Source: Spinacia oleracea
Taxonomy: Eukaryota > Streptophyta > Magnoliopsida > Caryophyllales > Amaranthaceae
Assembly (NCBI RefSeq): GCF_020520425.1
Contig: NC_079492.1
Location: 58,093,042-58,157,041 of the forward strand
Length of the DNA stretch: 64,000 nt
Direction: 5' to 3'
Shown here: piece after piece, positions 1-12,282 of the stretch
How positions within the stretch are numbered: position 1 is the first letter of the stretch
Layout: each line of letters begins with the position of its first letter
Position numbers and translations under genes: made by a program
The notes under the pieces: model-generated
The model's database searches: none
Seen by the model: only the letters and a program-made list of their open reading frames with translations
What the model was told of the DNA's origin: nothing

Positions 1-59
1 TTGGGACATCATGGCAATGACAACCATATTGATGAGGATTATTTTTTGTTGTTGTTATA

Positions 60-675
60 GTTGAATTGCATTCCAGGACAACAAAAGATTAGCTACCTTA
101 TCAATAAGGAAATGAAAATGCAAAGACTTTTTTCCCATAATACCAATGGGAACACCAGAATGTATATGAACTTGACTAACTTGCTGCATTCGCAGCGTTG
201 TCTTAAAATTATTTTGATTCTCATGGTTGTATTTGGGCTAAACTTGACAAAAGACTTATGAAGATTAAATTGTTGCCCAGAAGTTTCACATATTTGGCTC
301 AAAATGGAAGTAACATTGACATATAATTTTGGAGTGGCCTTTAAGAAAATCATTGTGTAGTCTGTAAAAAAATAAATGTGAAATACAAGGATCACGGCAA
401 ACTGGTTAATACCCTATAAATTGTTTAATAATTAACCTTTCAAAAGTGAGCATCCTTCCAAGAATGTCCATGCATAAAAGGTGGATCTCCCCATATGACT
501 CCACAATTAGGTCGAAAAGATGGCGTTGCTCAAACATATTTCTTCCAGGGACATAAACACGTTGTTCGTCTTGAATTAACGTTGAAAGCACCAACTTCAA
601 ATGATTTGCCAAACACTTCGAAACATACTTGTAAATTGTGTTGGAGGGAATACATACATAGGCCAAATTAAAACT
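60..675 (-). pseudogene. LINE reverse transcriptase remnant
   Basis: Two adjacent minus-strand reading stretches resemble plant L1-type reverse transcriptase. The upstream one (about 666-406) has 'YKYVSKCLANHLKLVLSTL' followed by 'VPGRN', the block that normally precedes RT motif A. The downstream one (395-93) has 'FTDYTMIFLKA', a decayed version of the FADD catalytic motif, and then 'SGQQFNLHKS', the conserved block after it. The region that should separate them, including motif A and its catalytic aspartate, is missing, so this is an internally deleted dead fragment. No poly(A) tail or target duplication was found at its edges. The family call is firm; the boundaries are approximate. Confidence 0.75.
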
Positions 676-1643
676 TTTTAAAGAGGAAACCCTCCACTGA
701 TAACAATACCAAAAAAATTAGACAAATGAAATTTGTAATTTGTACTAGTAATTAAAATTTGAAAGGTATGTAGCTATTTTAATAAAGTGACATAAGAAAG
801 GTAGTTTAAAAAATAAATCAATTTTGCCAAAAAAAATAAATTCATTCCCGTTTTTTCCCTTGCTTAGCTTGTCAAATGTACGAGATCAAAATAGTTTAAA
901 ACTTAAAACGAAGTAATGTAAATTGAGGCTTACAAGCATAACTAAACTAGTTTTTTTCTCTCATTAGAAACATTTACAACTCTATTATTTTTCTCTTAAA
1001 ACAAAACAAATATGAATTGAGGTTTTTTTAACGTGTAAATGAGCCATAAAAACAATATAATTTACAAATCGAGGAGATATATTTGAACCTATAAGCTACC
1101 TTACACAAAATCTCAATTTTAGACGTTAAATCAATACTCAGTGTTAATCACTAGGTCCAAACCTCCTGATAATCAATAGGGTTTATGGTTTGAGGGAGAT
1201 TATTGATTATTGGCATGTGTTTGGTACCTACTCGGTCGAAGGCAAAGGAGGTCCGCTTGACGTGAAATTTTGGTTTTAGAATTATTGATCATGCAATATA
1301 TATTAGCTATATATGTTGATAATGAATAAAAAGTACTCCGTAGTATTATTACCTTATCTTTTAAGATAAACATGCAATCCATTCTCAATTCTCATCACAT
1401 CCTAATCTTCACTTCTTTTCATCTATGATGTCGGTGAGTATTTTGTCTAGGAGACTAGGACATCACTTCACATATTTAATCAACATTTATCGATTGTATT
1501 TAACAACTAGATTAGGGAACGTTGATATTATTACTATCAATTTTCAATTTTTTGTTTTGGGAATTTGGATGGCATATGATTTCGAAGAAGTAATGATTAG
1601 CTTATACTTTATTCATACGTATTTAGAGCAAGAACACGAGATG
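676..1643. other. AT-rich spacer with no recognised gene
   Basis: Only short, low-complexity reading frames occur here and none has a recognisable domain. A short 'actccgta'-type motif near 1335 is common at transposon ends in this window. I see nothing that supports a gene. Confidence 0.5.
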
Positions 1644-2060
1644 TTATTTTAGTAAATACACTTTTGGTGTCCCTTATACAAAAGACTAACATGTCCCTAC
1701 TAACCATAAATTATATTAACTAATACTTCCTCCGTTCATTTTTACTCGCAACGTTTATCATTTTTACGCATGCCAATGCACAATTTTGATTATTAATATC
1801 TTTAAATCTCTTTAATTAAAAATTATAAAAAGTTGATATTTAAAAAATACACATTGAGACGAATCTAACAAGATCCCACAATATTATATTTTATCTTACA
1901 TATAAATCACCAACAATAATCAAAGTAGAATATGTGAATAGTGTTAAAAGTCCAAACGTTGCGAGTATTAAAAATTGGAGGAAATATAATTTATGGTTAG
2001 TAGGGGCATGTTAGTCTTTTCTATAGGGAGACACCAAAAGTGTATTTACTAAAATAACCT
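1644..2060. repeat. Long palindrome enclosing a Stowaway MITE
   Basis: The sequence 1644-1716 reappears as its reverse complement at about 1989-2056. Shared blocks include 'tttagtaaatacacttttgg' and 'ctaaccataaattatatt'. The arms flank the inverted-repeat MITE at 1726-1984, so the whole stretch can fold into one hairpin of about 410 bp. The outer arms are not part of the MITE, since its TA target bases lie inside them. Confidence 0.7.
1726..1984. mobile_element. Stowaway-type MITE (copy 1)
   Basis: The 259-bp element begins 'cttcctccgttc' and ends 'ttggaggaaa', matching the Stowaway (Tc1/mariner) terminal consensus CTCCCTCCGT. TA lies on both sides (1724-1725 and 1985-1986). Subterminal blocks 'actcgcaacgtt' and 'aacgttgcgagt' are also inverted. 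The copy at 30075-30333 has the same length and shares internal sequence. It has no coding capacity and needs a transposase supplied in trans. Confidence 0.85.
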
Positions 2061-2085
2061 CTGGTGTTCCCTTATATAATAAAGA
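2061..2085 (-). mobile_element. Helitron-like 5' terminus
   Basis: Read on the minus strand this is TCTTTATTATATAAGGGAAC, preceded by A. It closely resembles the 5' end of the Helitron at 56593-59917 (TCTCTATTATATAAAGGAAC). I could not find a matching hairpin plus CTAGT end to the left, so this may be only a terminus fragment. Confidence 0.45.
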
Positions 2086-4408
2086 TAAGTATTAAATATA
2101 ATAAAAAGAAAAAAACCAGTCAATAACCACAATAAATAACGTCATAAAGAGAAAATGTCAGAAATAAACAAGAAAAACTACAAAAAGTAATTTAATCACA
2201 GTAAAGATTACGTAGGCCCAACCACAAATTAATCCCCTAATGAACAACAGGTAACAACTGGCAAAAATTCAAAATTAAAAAATGAATTTTTTTTTTACCA
2301 AATACATAATTACAGCTAACTTAACCAACCAAAATCAAGGCCATGAATTTAAAAGGAATTTTTTTACCAAATACTTAATTACAGCAAACTAACCCACCGT
2401 AATGACACAAAAATAAATAAATAAATAAAAAGTTAAAAAAAGTTAAGAGGTCAATCAATTATCCCTTAATTTTCTCCTCCATAATGTATGTTTATTAATG
2501 TTAAGGTCTCGCCTCGATTGAGGGGAATAGGCCATAAATTTTAAGGGAGTAATTGTTTTGGACCTAATCTACCTGCTTGGTATGAGGTTAAAGTTTTGGG
2601 CCTGAAATTTTTACCCTCCATTTGAGGGTAATACATTACTCATGCCCCCCATGATAACAATTACAATGTAATCTTTCACCCTCAACTATGTGATCTGAGC
2701 CTTGGCTTTCTCTCTCATCAATCATCCCCTAATCCCAATCACCCCTCCACCGCCGTCGTTCAATTACCGTTGGTCGTTCAACTACCTCCGACCATTACTC
2801 TCTCCACCGCCGTTCTACCACCATCAACACATAAATGTCACAATCACATTTCTTCTCTCACTATCATCTCTCTCTTTCCATCGATTCAAACCATAGAAAT
2901 CCTTTTGATGGGCGAATTACACCATCAAACCCCCATATTTAGAGGTGTAAGGTCTAAGTTTGACCATTTAAACAAAAGTGAATTACTAGTTTGTATGAAA
3001 TTTTGTTGGTATTTCTTTCACTCTCCTCCCATTTTTTGAATCTGGTATTTTTTTTAAAAAAAAACAATTGGGGAGCAGAGAGTTATGTTTGGTGGTTGAC
3101 AAGATGGTGGACGGATTTGACAAGTGGCGACCATATTGTGGTGGTTTGTGCGGTGTCTTGAGTTTCTAAACTGATGGGATGAAATTGGCGTTCTGGGTAA
3201 AGAGGAGAGAAATTTACTCCAATATCCCATGAATAATGCCAAACTTAAAAAAATGATAAATTATACCCTTAACAAATCCTCCAGTAGAAATTATCCCATA
3301 AATTTTACCCTCTTAAATATTTCAAGGAACCCAGGAGAGCCCTAAATTGCTAATAACTTGGAAAAGATGACAAAATCTCTTATTTCTCTCCATTTTAATT
3401 CATAACCCCTTAATTCTCTCCATTTTAAGGGTCTATGTTATTTTTTTAATTGGAAGTTGCAACTGGCGTTGGTGGGCAATTTTGATTTGAACTGGGGAGC
3501 TACAATTGCCGACACTGTTGATTTGAATGACCAGCAATGTTGATTTGAACTGGGGAGCTGCGACTTGGTGGAGGAGAGACAATGCAGTTCGGTGATGGTA
3601 AAGAGAGAAAAGAGGAAGGTAAGGTTGGCGTGGATGGTGTTAGACGGTTAGTGTAGTTGGAGAGGAGGAGAGAGAAAGAGGTTAAAAAGTGGCGGTGAGG
3701 CTGTGGAGGGGAGGAGATCAGAGGGAGTGGTGGTAGGAAAATTTCGGTAAAGGGAGGTGGGTGACATAAGGTGGTGGTGTGGTGGGATTTCGGGGGGAGG
3801 GGGGGTGGGTTGTGAATGCTGATGAAGCAAGTGAAGGAAGGGGATGAGAGATTTTAAAAAAAATTAAAAAAAAATCAATAAAATTTAAATAAATTTATGA
3901 CCTTCTACAAAGGTCGTAGGTAAAAAGTATTGTTTTGGGAAGATACACCCCACAACTTGGATTATTACAGAATAAATCAAAGGTGATACTGTTTTTAAAA
4001 TAACATGCAAATGTTGGATTATTTTTTACAGATTTTCCTAATTTAAATCTATTCATTAGTAAATAAAACGGTCGTCACACGTATAATAAATAATTAAATA
4101 TGATAATAGATATACCTTACGATAAAAATGAAGTATATGAAAATAGGTAAAAAAATAGATTCATTTTATAGATATTTTTATTATATGCGTTGGTGTTCTT
4201 TTTAAAAAAAAAATTCATTTTTAATTTTATTGCCGTTTAAATAATTATAACCGTTAGAAATATGGGTAAATTTGACAGCCACTTTGCCGAAGAAAAAACT
4301 ACTCGAATAAAGGGCAGAATTAAGACGGATCAAACTAAAGATATTAAGCATAACAAACATTTTTTTTATTGCATTTTGATTGAGTTATTGATATAATAAT
4401 GTGACAAG
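2086..4408. other. AT-rich intergenic spacer
   Basis: This stretch holds poly-A/T runs and purine-rich or pyrimidine-rich tracts (for example 3590-3850, G/A-rich) that produce open frames rich in Pro, Ser and His on either strand. None has a domain, a plausible codon pattern or splice structure. I see no gene, RNA or well-bounded element. Confidence 0.5.
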
Positions 4409-4753
4409 TGTAATACCTCGTATTTTTCGGAATTTATAAATATATTTTAATGTATTTATAAAGCATTTTACGAATTTTAGAAATTTAAATTGAATTTATT
4501 ATGGATTTAAATGTATTTTTATTTAAATAAAATAATTATTATTTTTATTAAACACAGAATGTTTTAAATGAATTTATTATTTATTACCGGGAATTTATTG
4601 GATCGTGTTTTAATAGTTTTAAATTAAATCCAAGCCCGTTTCATTCAGTTGGTGAACCCAACAAAGTTTTTAATCATTTAATCCTAAAGCAAATCCAATT
4701 GTGCAAATCACAATGTCAACCCCTAAACCTAATCCCACTAGGGATTAGGAACC

Positions 4754-4761
4754 TATAAATA
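4754..4761 (+). promoter_or_regulatory. TATA box of the solo LTR
   Basis: 'tataaata' sits upstream of a long CT-rich stretch inside the LTR. It is probably the retrotransposon promoter. Nothing shows that it is active. Confidence 0.4.
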
Positions 4762-5329
4762 CAACCTCTCCTCATTAATGATCCCCACTTATTTTCATTA
4801 ACTTTCTCTCTCCTCCCTTTGTGCTCCCTCTTGATCGGCTCTCTCTCCTTGCCCGTCCCCATTTCCCCCCAAGCAACCGAGCACGCTGCTCGTTGCTTCA
4901 TGCCTCACCTTGACCTCTCCTCTTCGTGCACGCTAATTTTGTCTCTCGCGCGCAGCCCGCACACTACACTCTCTTGATCGCACTCCCTCTCGCCCTCACT
5001 CGCAAGCAACGCTCCTTGCGTGTTGTGCGAGCTGTTGTTGTGTGTGCCGATGATGTTTGTGTGTGCTCGCCCAGCCACACTCACCCTCACTCGCCTCTCT
5101 TTCTCTCGTGCTCGTGCGAGTACCAGGCCCTCGCCCCTCCCCTGCGTTGCTCGATGTTGCCCACACGCAACACACGCACACCGTGTGCGTTGTGTGTATT
5201 GTTTTTGTTCCGGTTAATTCTTTTTGCGCCCAATCATATTCAATTCGTTATTGTACCGTGCTATAGGCCGGTTTGGTATAATTTTCTTCTTCCTTGCCTA
5301 TTCTATTTCAATTACGTATTTTATAACTA

Positions 5330-5330
<1 letters not shown>

Positions 5331-5366
<36 letters not shown>
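5331..5366. repeat. (ATT)n microsatellite
   Basis: About twelve uninterrupted att units. This simple repeat lies inside the solo LTR and should be length-variable. Confidence 0.95.
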
Positions 5367-7855
5367 GATTTTGATTAGTTAAACTGCTGGGAGCGGTTAT
5401 GAACACCGTATTGTGATGTTTTATGTGTCTGGATTATTGAGGAGTATTTTAAATTAAAGAACTATAATTTTGAGATTTTATTATTTAATAAAGTGTCAAT
5501 TTTTAATGTGTTAAATCGATTTTTATGATTAATTAGGGTTAGGGTTTTTAAACCCAATTTAACGGTCAATTGATTTACATAATTTAACGTAGTTTCAATT
5601 ATGGAAATCAGATCTAATTTTCAAATTTAATTCAAAGCTTAAAAGTGTTGTTTTAAATGATTTTTAAAGGCGAAATATTAATATTTTCGTACTAGGACTT
5701 TAATTTTCAAATGAGTCTATTATTTTAATCATGGGCAACCTATTTCTAATTAAATCAAAGGTTTAAAAGTTTATAAAAGTTGCTGGAAATTTAGTGAACA
5801 TGGATAATAACTAAGTTTTATTATTTTAATTATAGGAGGTGATTTCTAGCCTTGAGTCATGATTCGCAAAGTGGCCCCTGTACTTAGATATTCGAGGTAC
5901 GTACATGCCTAGGGTGACCACCAATTACATGAGGGCTATGTGATGATTATTAATTTTGGATCATGTGACTTGAAGTATTATTGAATTCATGTTTGATGTT
6001 GTGAACAAGCATGTTATGGTTTATTGTTGAATTATGAAGCCTATGTGAACATTCATGTTGTGATCAATTATAATCGTTGAATTATGACAAGCATGTTGTT
6101 CAAGTTTATATGCATGTATGAGTGTTTCACATGCAAGGATTATGTTTATGCTATCGTACAGAATGTCTAGCATACCTTGAGCCAAGTAATTGTGCCTTGT
6201 TGCACTATTTATTCTACCCCGTTGTAGGGTATGATTTGGGAAGTCTATGTGAATTGAACTAAGGACTATTCGTGCCTTGTGCACACCCCGCTTGTTAACT
6301 GGCAATGTCGGGTTATCTCAATAGTATAATGAGAAGGAACAATGAGAGTAATATCAGTTGAGTTCTGTGTTTGATCACAAGTCCTAAAGGATTAAAATGA
6401 AGTGTCATCGTTCGGTTGCTTGTATTTTATGTCTTGTTGTTGTGTCTTGAGTTCACCTTGTGCATAAAATATTAATTAACGTAAAGTGCAGCCAGAACGA
6501 GCTTCAAAACTCTTAGAACATATATACCTTGAGTGTGAACAATGGGGTGAGTCTTGCCGGAAAACTTTTACTCCTTGAATGATACAAGACGTTGTTTCAT
6601 TCTTTCATTTAAGCGCGGGAATTCCTTCGGTATGGCCCGAAAGTCGGTATGGCCCGACATTTATTTATTATTTTGGTGTGTGGTTGGCTTCCAACACCTT
6701 TCTTCCTTTTATGGATACTTTCTTTTACCCGTTCGAAACTAATTCTTAATTAATCTATGAGTCAAGAGTCGTGTCCAGTGTCGAGTCTAGTCTCCATGAT
6801 TACTTGTTTATTAAATGGCTTTTGCATGTGGACTATTATATTGTTGAGTGAAGCATGTTAGACTAGGATTTCATTCTAGCTTGTTTGTACTCGGCTTTCG
6901 TTGACTTTGTGCTTCATATTTCCTTTGGTAATGACATTTGCCTTAATGACCCTATGCTGATCCATCATTGCAATTGCGTTGTTGGGGAGTAGAATTTTAA
7001 TAACAGGTTTGTAAAAATAACTTGCGGGAGAAGTTATCAACATGGGATTGAGTTTGAGAGAGTGTTTTCTCTTCAGTATTTATAAACTCTATTACTTTTA
7101 TAAGTCATGACTACATAAACTATTTAATTGTTAGTTAATGGATTTTTGAATGTTTTTTTGGGCCGTAATGGTTCCGATTTGTATGGAGGCCATTAACTAT
7201 TTATTATGTTTGAAAGTTAGCTAAATTCCGCTGCGTAATTCGGGTAAATAGCGTTAGCCGTTATCACGGTGGCGGTAATATCTTGGTAATTCCTTTATTT
7301 AAGTTGGAAAATGGTTTTATAAAAATAAGAAATTATTAGGGTGTTACAACAAAGGCGGAATTTAACTTGTCAAAGGTTCCTCTTGGGCACATGAGTTATC
7401 CTCTTCACATAGAGGATGAATGTTATTCCTCTTCAAAAAAGGAATCCTCTCCTCCATTTCTACAACAATGATGAGTCTTATAAGGAGGAGAGAGAGTGTT
7501 AAGAGGAGGGTGTTTCATCTTTGTTAAACATGCTCTAACAAATTAAATGGTGGTAATGGTTACTCTTAAGAAAGGGATTGTGGTACTACACCACTCATTC
7601 CAAACATTAAATAATAGAAATAGTAGTGATTTCATTTCCATCACTTAAAAACACTATATCAAACATGCTTTTATAATAATCAGATTGAATTTGAAAACTG
7701 ATTACAAAAAATGGAAAGTATTGAGTTTTAATGTTTTTGTTTTTGGTATGCTAAAGTTAGAAAATCAAAAACAAAAATCGATAATGAACAAGGCCTTACT
7801 TTCTAGCTATTTCATTCTTATATAAAAATAATTAGTAAGGAAAACTAGCGCTAGT

Positions 7856-8095
7856 TTGAACTTTGAACTAAGGAAATGGAAGTACGTATCACCCTCCCCT
7901 AGCCAAAGGGATAGAAGAGGGGAAGGGGGTGGAAGTCTGAATCATCCTCACCTAGCAAAAGCCCAAACAACATGGAAGAAAGCTTGTCAAAGGGCAGGAA
8001 TGGGATGGGCAATTCCATTGGCTGTGGAGAATATGGAATATGATTTCGGAGGTGGTGTTGTGAGCAAGGTTGTCAAAATCGGGATTCTACTTTGA
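7856..8095 (+). other. Unrecognised 79-codon open frame
   Basis: The frame is conserved in both duplicate copies (here and 24935-25174), but that only reflects the recent duplication. It is rich in charged and Gly/Pro residues and shows no domain I recognise. Its last codons run into the start of the MITE at 8066. I do not regard it as a supported gene. Confidence 0.15.
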
Positions 8096-8399
8096 ATCAG
8101 AAGGGACTCTTAGAATCGAATCGTAAAGTCGAATCGTAGAATCTTCTACAAACAAGTATAATCAAGATTTTATTTTCAATTTTATTGAAGTGCTTATATT
8201 ATAGGTGAAAAACTTAATAATTGAAATATATATTTGTTTACTAGCTAATAAGAAATATTAACAATATTTATCTATTAGTAGCTTTTTCGTCATGTTTCAA
8301 ATTTACAAGGATTTAATCAGTCAAGAAAAAGTGTAGAATCATGTAGAATCGTAAATCGAATCGTAAGACCATGTTTTGAATCACGATTTTAACAACCAT
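8066..8399. mobile_element. MITE with about 16-bp inverted ends (copy A)
   Basis: The left end 'caaggttgtcaaaatc' and the right end 'gattttaacaaccatg' are imperfect inverted repeats. Inside, 'gaatcgaatcgtaaa' and 'gtaaatcgaatcgtaa' are subterminal repeats. No clear target duplication was found, so the superfamily is undecided. The same element is at 25145-25478 in copy B. Confidence 0.6.
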
Positions 8400-9194
8400 G
8401 GTTGTGTATGTGACACTTTCTGCAGCACATGATGAGGCTTTTGCTTGTTGATATGGAATGAATTGTGCTTTGTCACTTTCTATTAACGCATGTCGCCATG
8501 TCGGTCTCATCCTATTTGCGGCAAGGGGGGAGTTCTGATATCCGCCAGACGTGGACGCTTTCTAAAATTCTCCATCTAGGTAAATAGTTCTACAGATGTG
8601 TCAACTATAAAGTGGAGCGACCTCACTTCCATCAAGCTTCCTTGTGTTTAAACCTGGGGTAGAGAACAACGTCAATTTTGCGATGCACCCTTTGGAGCCT
8701 AATTAGTTTCTTTTTTTGTTGTTTTTATTAATCCTGTGTCCAAAAAAAAAAATAGTCTATGAGGGTGTAGAGTATGATTATCATAATTAATCGTTGTTAC
8801 AGATAGGGCACATCTATATGATGCAACTAAGAATTTGTATTGTTTGTATCAAAAAAATTCTAAAAAAACATGACACATCAAGCCTCGACTGATGTCTAAA
8901 TAGTGCAAATTAAACATCATCCAAATTAGAAAGAATTGATCAAAAATATTTTGGCATTTTGAAAAAAACTAGTTGTTGGCCCGTGCGCTAATGTATAAAA
9001 ATATGTCATAGTAAACATGCTTACGTAAAAGACCGGTCTAACTTTATGGAAAACGTAAACATATTGTCATTGACCAAACATGAAGTTGGGGATAAATATG
9101 AATACAAATGATACTTAGGTCATGTCGTCAATAAAAAAAACTCATAGTTGAAAAGTCGGTAGTACAAGATATAAAAACTTCAATCTGAAGCCTT

Positions 9195-9524
9195 TTGCAA
9201 CCTGGAAAACGTGGCCCATTATGGGACATTGCTAGAAAAATGGTGGAGACGAATCATAAGCTTGTTCATCTAAATCAACATACTAGAAAGACAAATTCAT
9301 TTGCGTTGATGTGCAGTTATCTGCAATTAAAGGTCTCGGGCTTAGTGAATCTACATTCCAGCCATTTAAATGCAAGTTTGGAAGCTAGTCTTATCCATAG
9401 AACAATAACCCTCAACACCTCGTCATGGCAGTACAAATTGGTTGATTACTCCTTTAACAATCATTGGTCTTCCATTAAAATAATGAGGTCCAACATACTC
9501 ATTATTGTCATTAAAACCTCATGA
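9195..9524 (+). other. Unrecognised 109-codon open frame
   Basis: The frame is intact in both duplicate copies (also 26274-26603) and shows no recognisable domain, signal peptide or membrane segment. It could be an old gene fragment or chance. No splice or promoter support was seen. Confidence 0.15.
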
Positions 9525-9682
9525 AAAAATAAAAATCATGTAGATAAACATAAGGTTTACCCCGCAAAGATTTCTAAAAGCCAAAAATTTCACATTGTTC
9601 CACTTATTAGAAATAAATCTCGTGACAGACACTATAGAAGGTATATCTCCATTTACCAGCAAAGAGCACATATTCATAAAGG

Positions 9683-10081
9683 ATGAATCAGAAAGATTAC
9701 CTTCCCCTCATTATTCCTCCTATGATTTTTTTCATCTCCGCACTAAGGGTGATGGCTTTGAAATTGTTGTCTGAGCTGGAACATCCAGCTCTTCAAGTGA
9801 AGTCTCTGAAGCAAGTTTTGTTTACATCTTTGCAATCTACTGGTCGTCAAGATATAGAACATGCCCCTTGGATTGTTTCACCTCAAGAACCTGAACCTGT
9901 TGCAACGTTTTCCGAAATACTCTTATTCTCTTGCATAATTCTTGATTACCATCATCCATGGGTTGCTGAAACAACCAACTTTGTTTGCATTGTCTGTCAC
10001 AGGGTTATCCCTGGTCTTTGGAGACTCAGTATAACTATTCTCTGCTTCATTGTTTATTATAAAAGGCAAAGTAGTTGTTGA
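9683..10081 (+). other. Unrecognised 132-codon open frame
   Basis: The frame is intact here and at 26762-27160. The middle part ('MALKLLSELEHPALQVKSL', then 'QEPEPVATFSEILL') looks protein-like, while the C-terminal third is hydrophobic and cysteine-rich. It may be a captured host exon read into intron-like sequence. I do not recognise a family. Because it neighbours a TGA gene fragment, it could come from the same capture event; this is speculation. Confidence 0.25.
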
Positions 10082-10602
10082 AGTAGTGAGTCAGCGATGA
10101 TTCCATGACTCGGATAACCTCATATCCAGCAACTTCTAAATATGAACTAAAGTTCCAGCGAGGCAGTAGCAATAACATTCAATGAAGTCGTAAAAATATA
10201 GTGAATCTCATGTAAATGCAATTTCTATGTCAAATAAGCTTGCCAACAAATCTACGCATTGGAGATAATTTAAGTTGAACATCTCATAACTATACAGGTA
10301 TTTAGTTCACGGTTACTATAGCGTTAATCAATCTTCACGAGTAATTCAGATAAACAGAATTTTCTAGCAACTGACCAGTAAGCTGCAAATCCTTACAAGC
10401 AGTGTGATTTTAAGATACTCAAGTTGATACAGAAATCAACAGTATTGAAACTTCAATAAGAATTTTGGTGCATTATCATGGAAAGTGAGTATAGATTTCC
10501 GTCACTCCCTCCTCCGGTCCTTCCCATGGCGTTTTCAAGGAAAAAATCAACAACATATGGTCAACCAACGTTGAATTAGCTACATTTCTTAGCCTCTTAA
10601 TC

Positions 10603-10680
10603 AAACCGGGTGCAAGGTCAGTGATTTAACTCAAGAAAGGAAAACCGGGTGCAAGGTCAATAAGTTAGCTCAAGAAAGGA
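10603..10680. repeat. 39-bp tandem duplication
   Basis: Two head-to-tail units start 'aaaccgggtgcaaggtca' and end 'tcaagaaagg'. They differ at a few bases. The same pair is present in copy B at 27682-27759. Confidence 0.9.
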
Positions 10681-11212
10681 ATAATGTCAAGGAATATTTG
10701 AGGTAGGCTAAGAATCGGATTAGCAGGATAGTATGCATTTCGCGTATTTAAGTTATTTTCCTATTAAACAAGAGATTTTCTACTTTTCTCACAACGGTTA
10801 GTATTTCATTTTCTAATAATTTACTTTGTTTAGATTTCGGTCTTTCTACATGTTTTTTATAGTAATAAAACCTCCAACCATATTTCTTATGAGAAAATTA
10901 GAAACCTACTTGTTATTAATCTTTATAATATTCATCTCCTCGTCACTTATACTCCGTATAACTTATTTAAACGACAATTATATTGTTCAGAAATCGGCAT
11001 TTTATAGGCGCCTCCAATAAAATATTTTAGCTCTCCCAACGCCCTCCACCCTTCATTCAACATATACAACACCACATACCACACACCGCGGGAAAAGGTT
11101 GATTTGGACAGTTCAATTTGCAATAAATAACTACTCCGTACTACTATAAGCAAAACATAAAATTCCAACTTGAATAGAAATTTACCTGGCAAATAAACCC
11201 TTCGAGCGTATC

Positions 11213-11421
11213 GAGCTTTAGCCATTTGACCCATATCATGTGCAACATTTCTATAAGAACTCGATGAACCAAGAGAACCACTCGACAAAGCTTCTGCCAG
11301 TGACTGTTGTTGTTGCTCCATTCTGAGACAATGCATCTTCAGCCTATTGTGAAGTCTGTTGCAAGTTCAGAATATTAGCCATTTCTTGTTCTGTTAGATG
11401 CTCCATTTTGTTCACAAGCAG
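11213..11421 (-). pseudogene. TGA-type bZIP transcription factor gene fragment (copy A)
   Basis: On the minus strand, after an intron-like acceptor 'tctgcag' at 11422, the frame reads 'LLVNKMEHLTEQEMANILNL', then a stop, then, in a shifted frame, 'QQSLAEALSSGSLGSS' and 'NVAHDMGQMA'. This is the order of the DOG1-type C-terminal region of TGA2/TGA6-like bZIP factors (LEPLTEQQ, QQSLAETLSSGSLGSS, NVANYMGQMA). TGA factors bind as-1/TGACG elements and partner with NPR1 in salicylate signalling; this copy lacks the bZIP domain and is broken by a stop and a frameshift. It keeps a splice acceptor, so it was copied from genomic DNA rather than from mRNA. The same fragment occurs in copy B. Confidence 0.8.
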
Positions 11422-11955
11422 CTGCAGAGTAAATCTTCAATTTAAAATGTAACATCATAAAAATGTAAAAATATAGCTTAAGAAGCTTCAAAATCAATTA
11501 CAATTTGGGTATGTATATAGGTTTCCCAATGCCTCTTGTAGTGGAATCACTACTCATGTAGTCATGTGTTGTGCTCCTTTTAAAACTACAATACAACAGG
11601 ACACAGTGCGTTACTGGTGAGATAGATGTCATAGATGGACCGTGTGCCTACCAAGGCAAAGGCACGTAGGCTCGACATAGAATGGTCCATGGGCTTTAAG
11701 CCCATCTCTAGTTTACGTACAATGACCAAAGTTAGGTGTAAATTAAGAACAGTTTAGGCTACCGCCTACGGGTAATCGGGTATGAGGGGAAATTATTTTA
11801 TTATTCGTCACCAATCAGACGTCTTTGCACTAGGGCTTATATTCAGGTTGTGTACCCAACTAATAACCTTTGTTTACAAAATTCCAGGGTTCTATTTTGT
11901 GATACTGACAGGAAGCTACCAAATTCGATCAGTTCAGCATATTGAAGTCAAACTA

Positions 11956-12282
11956 AAAAATCAGCTAATCTAGGAGTACGTAGGAGCCTAAAATAGGTAG
12001 TTCAATTATGATGGTGGTTGTGGGATTGTGATCGTTGTCATAAGTAATAATTATATGCAGGTTACTGTTGAAAAATCAGCTAATCTAGGAGTACGTATAA
12101 GCCTAAAATAGGTAGTTAAATTATGATGGTGGTTGTGGGATTGTGATCGTTCTCATAAGTCATAATTATATGCAGGTTACTGTTGAAAAATCAGCTAATC
12201 TAGGAGTACGTATAAGCCTAAAATAGGTAGTTAAATTATGATGGTGGTTGTGGGATTTTGATCGTTCTCATAAGTCATAATT
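11956..12282. repeat. 115-bp tandem repeat array, truncated (copy A)
   Basis: Units of about 115 bp begin 'aaaaatcagctaatctagg' at 11956, 12071 and 12186. The third is cut by the copia element after 'cataatt'. The counterpart in copy B (29035-29480) continues into a fourth unit, so the element landed inside the array. Confidence 0.9.

Larger units (their letters stand above)
4409..7348 (+). mobile_element. Large solo LTR, probably Ty3/gypsy
   Basis: The segment starts TGTAATACCTCG and ends GGGTGTTACA, so the ends are TG...CA with a short inverted repeat. The flanking bases acaag (4404-4408) and acaaa (7349-7353) match at four of five positions, consistent with an old target duplication. A TATA-like 'tataaata' at 4754-4761 and a following pyrimidine-rich region fit an LTR promoter and leader. 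No internal coding region or second LTR is present, so I read it as a solo LTR of about 2.9 kb. The length and the TGTAAYACC start recall chromovirus (Tekay/Del-type) LTRs, but that lineage call is tentative. The left edge of the duplicated segment (6850) lies inside it. Confidence 0.6.
6850..12282. repeat. 5.4-kb segmental duplication, copy A
   Basis: This 5433-bp stretch is repeated in direct orientation at 23929-29361 with a constant offset of 17079. By eye I find about a dozen substitutions and two one-base homopolymer length changes. The copy contains the 3' end of the solo LTR, a MITE, unrecognised open frames, a TGA transcription factor fragment and the start of a 115-bp tandem array. 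It ends exactly at the left edge of the copia element. The five bases gaagc that start it also follow the right LTR. Confidence 0.95.

Noticed and set aside
2702..3039. Pro/Ser/His-rich open frames
   Set aside because: Low-complexity CT-rich sequence. No conserved domain, splice signals or promoter.
4926..5378. 150-codon plus-strand frame
   Set aside because: It lies in the CT/CA-rich leader part of a solo LTR, ends in an (ATT)n run read as polyisoleucine, and has equally long frames in other phases.
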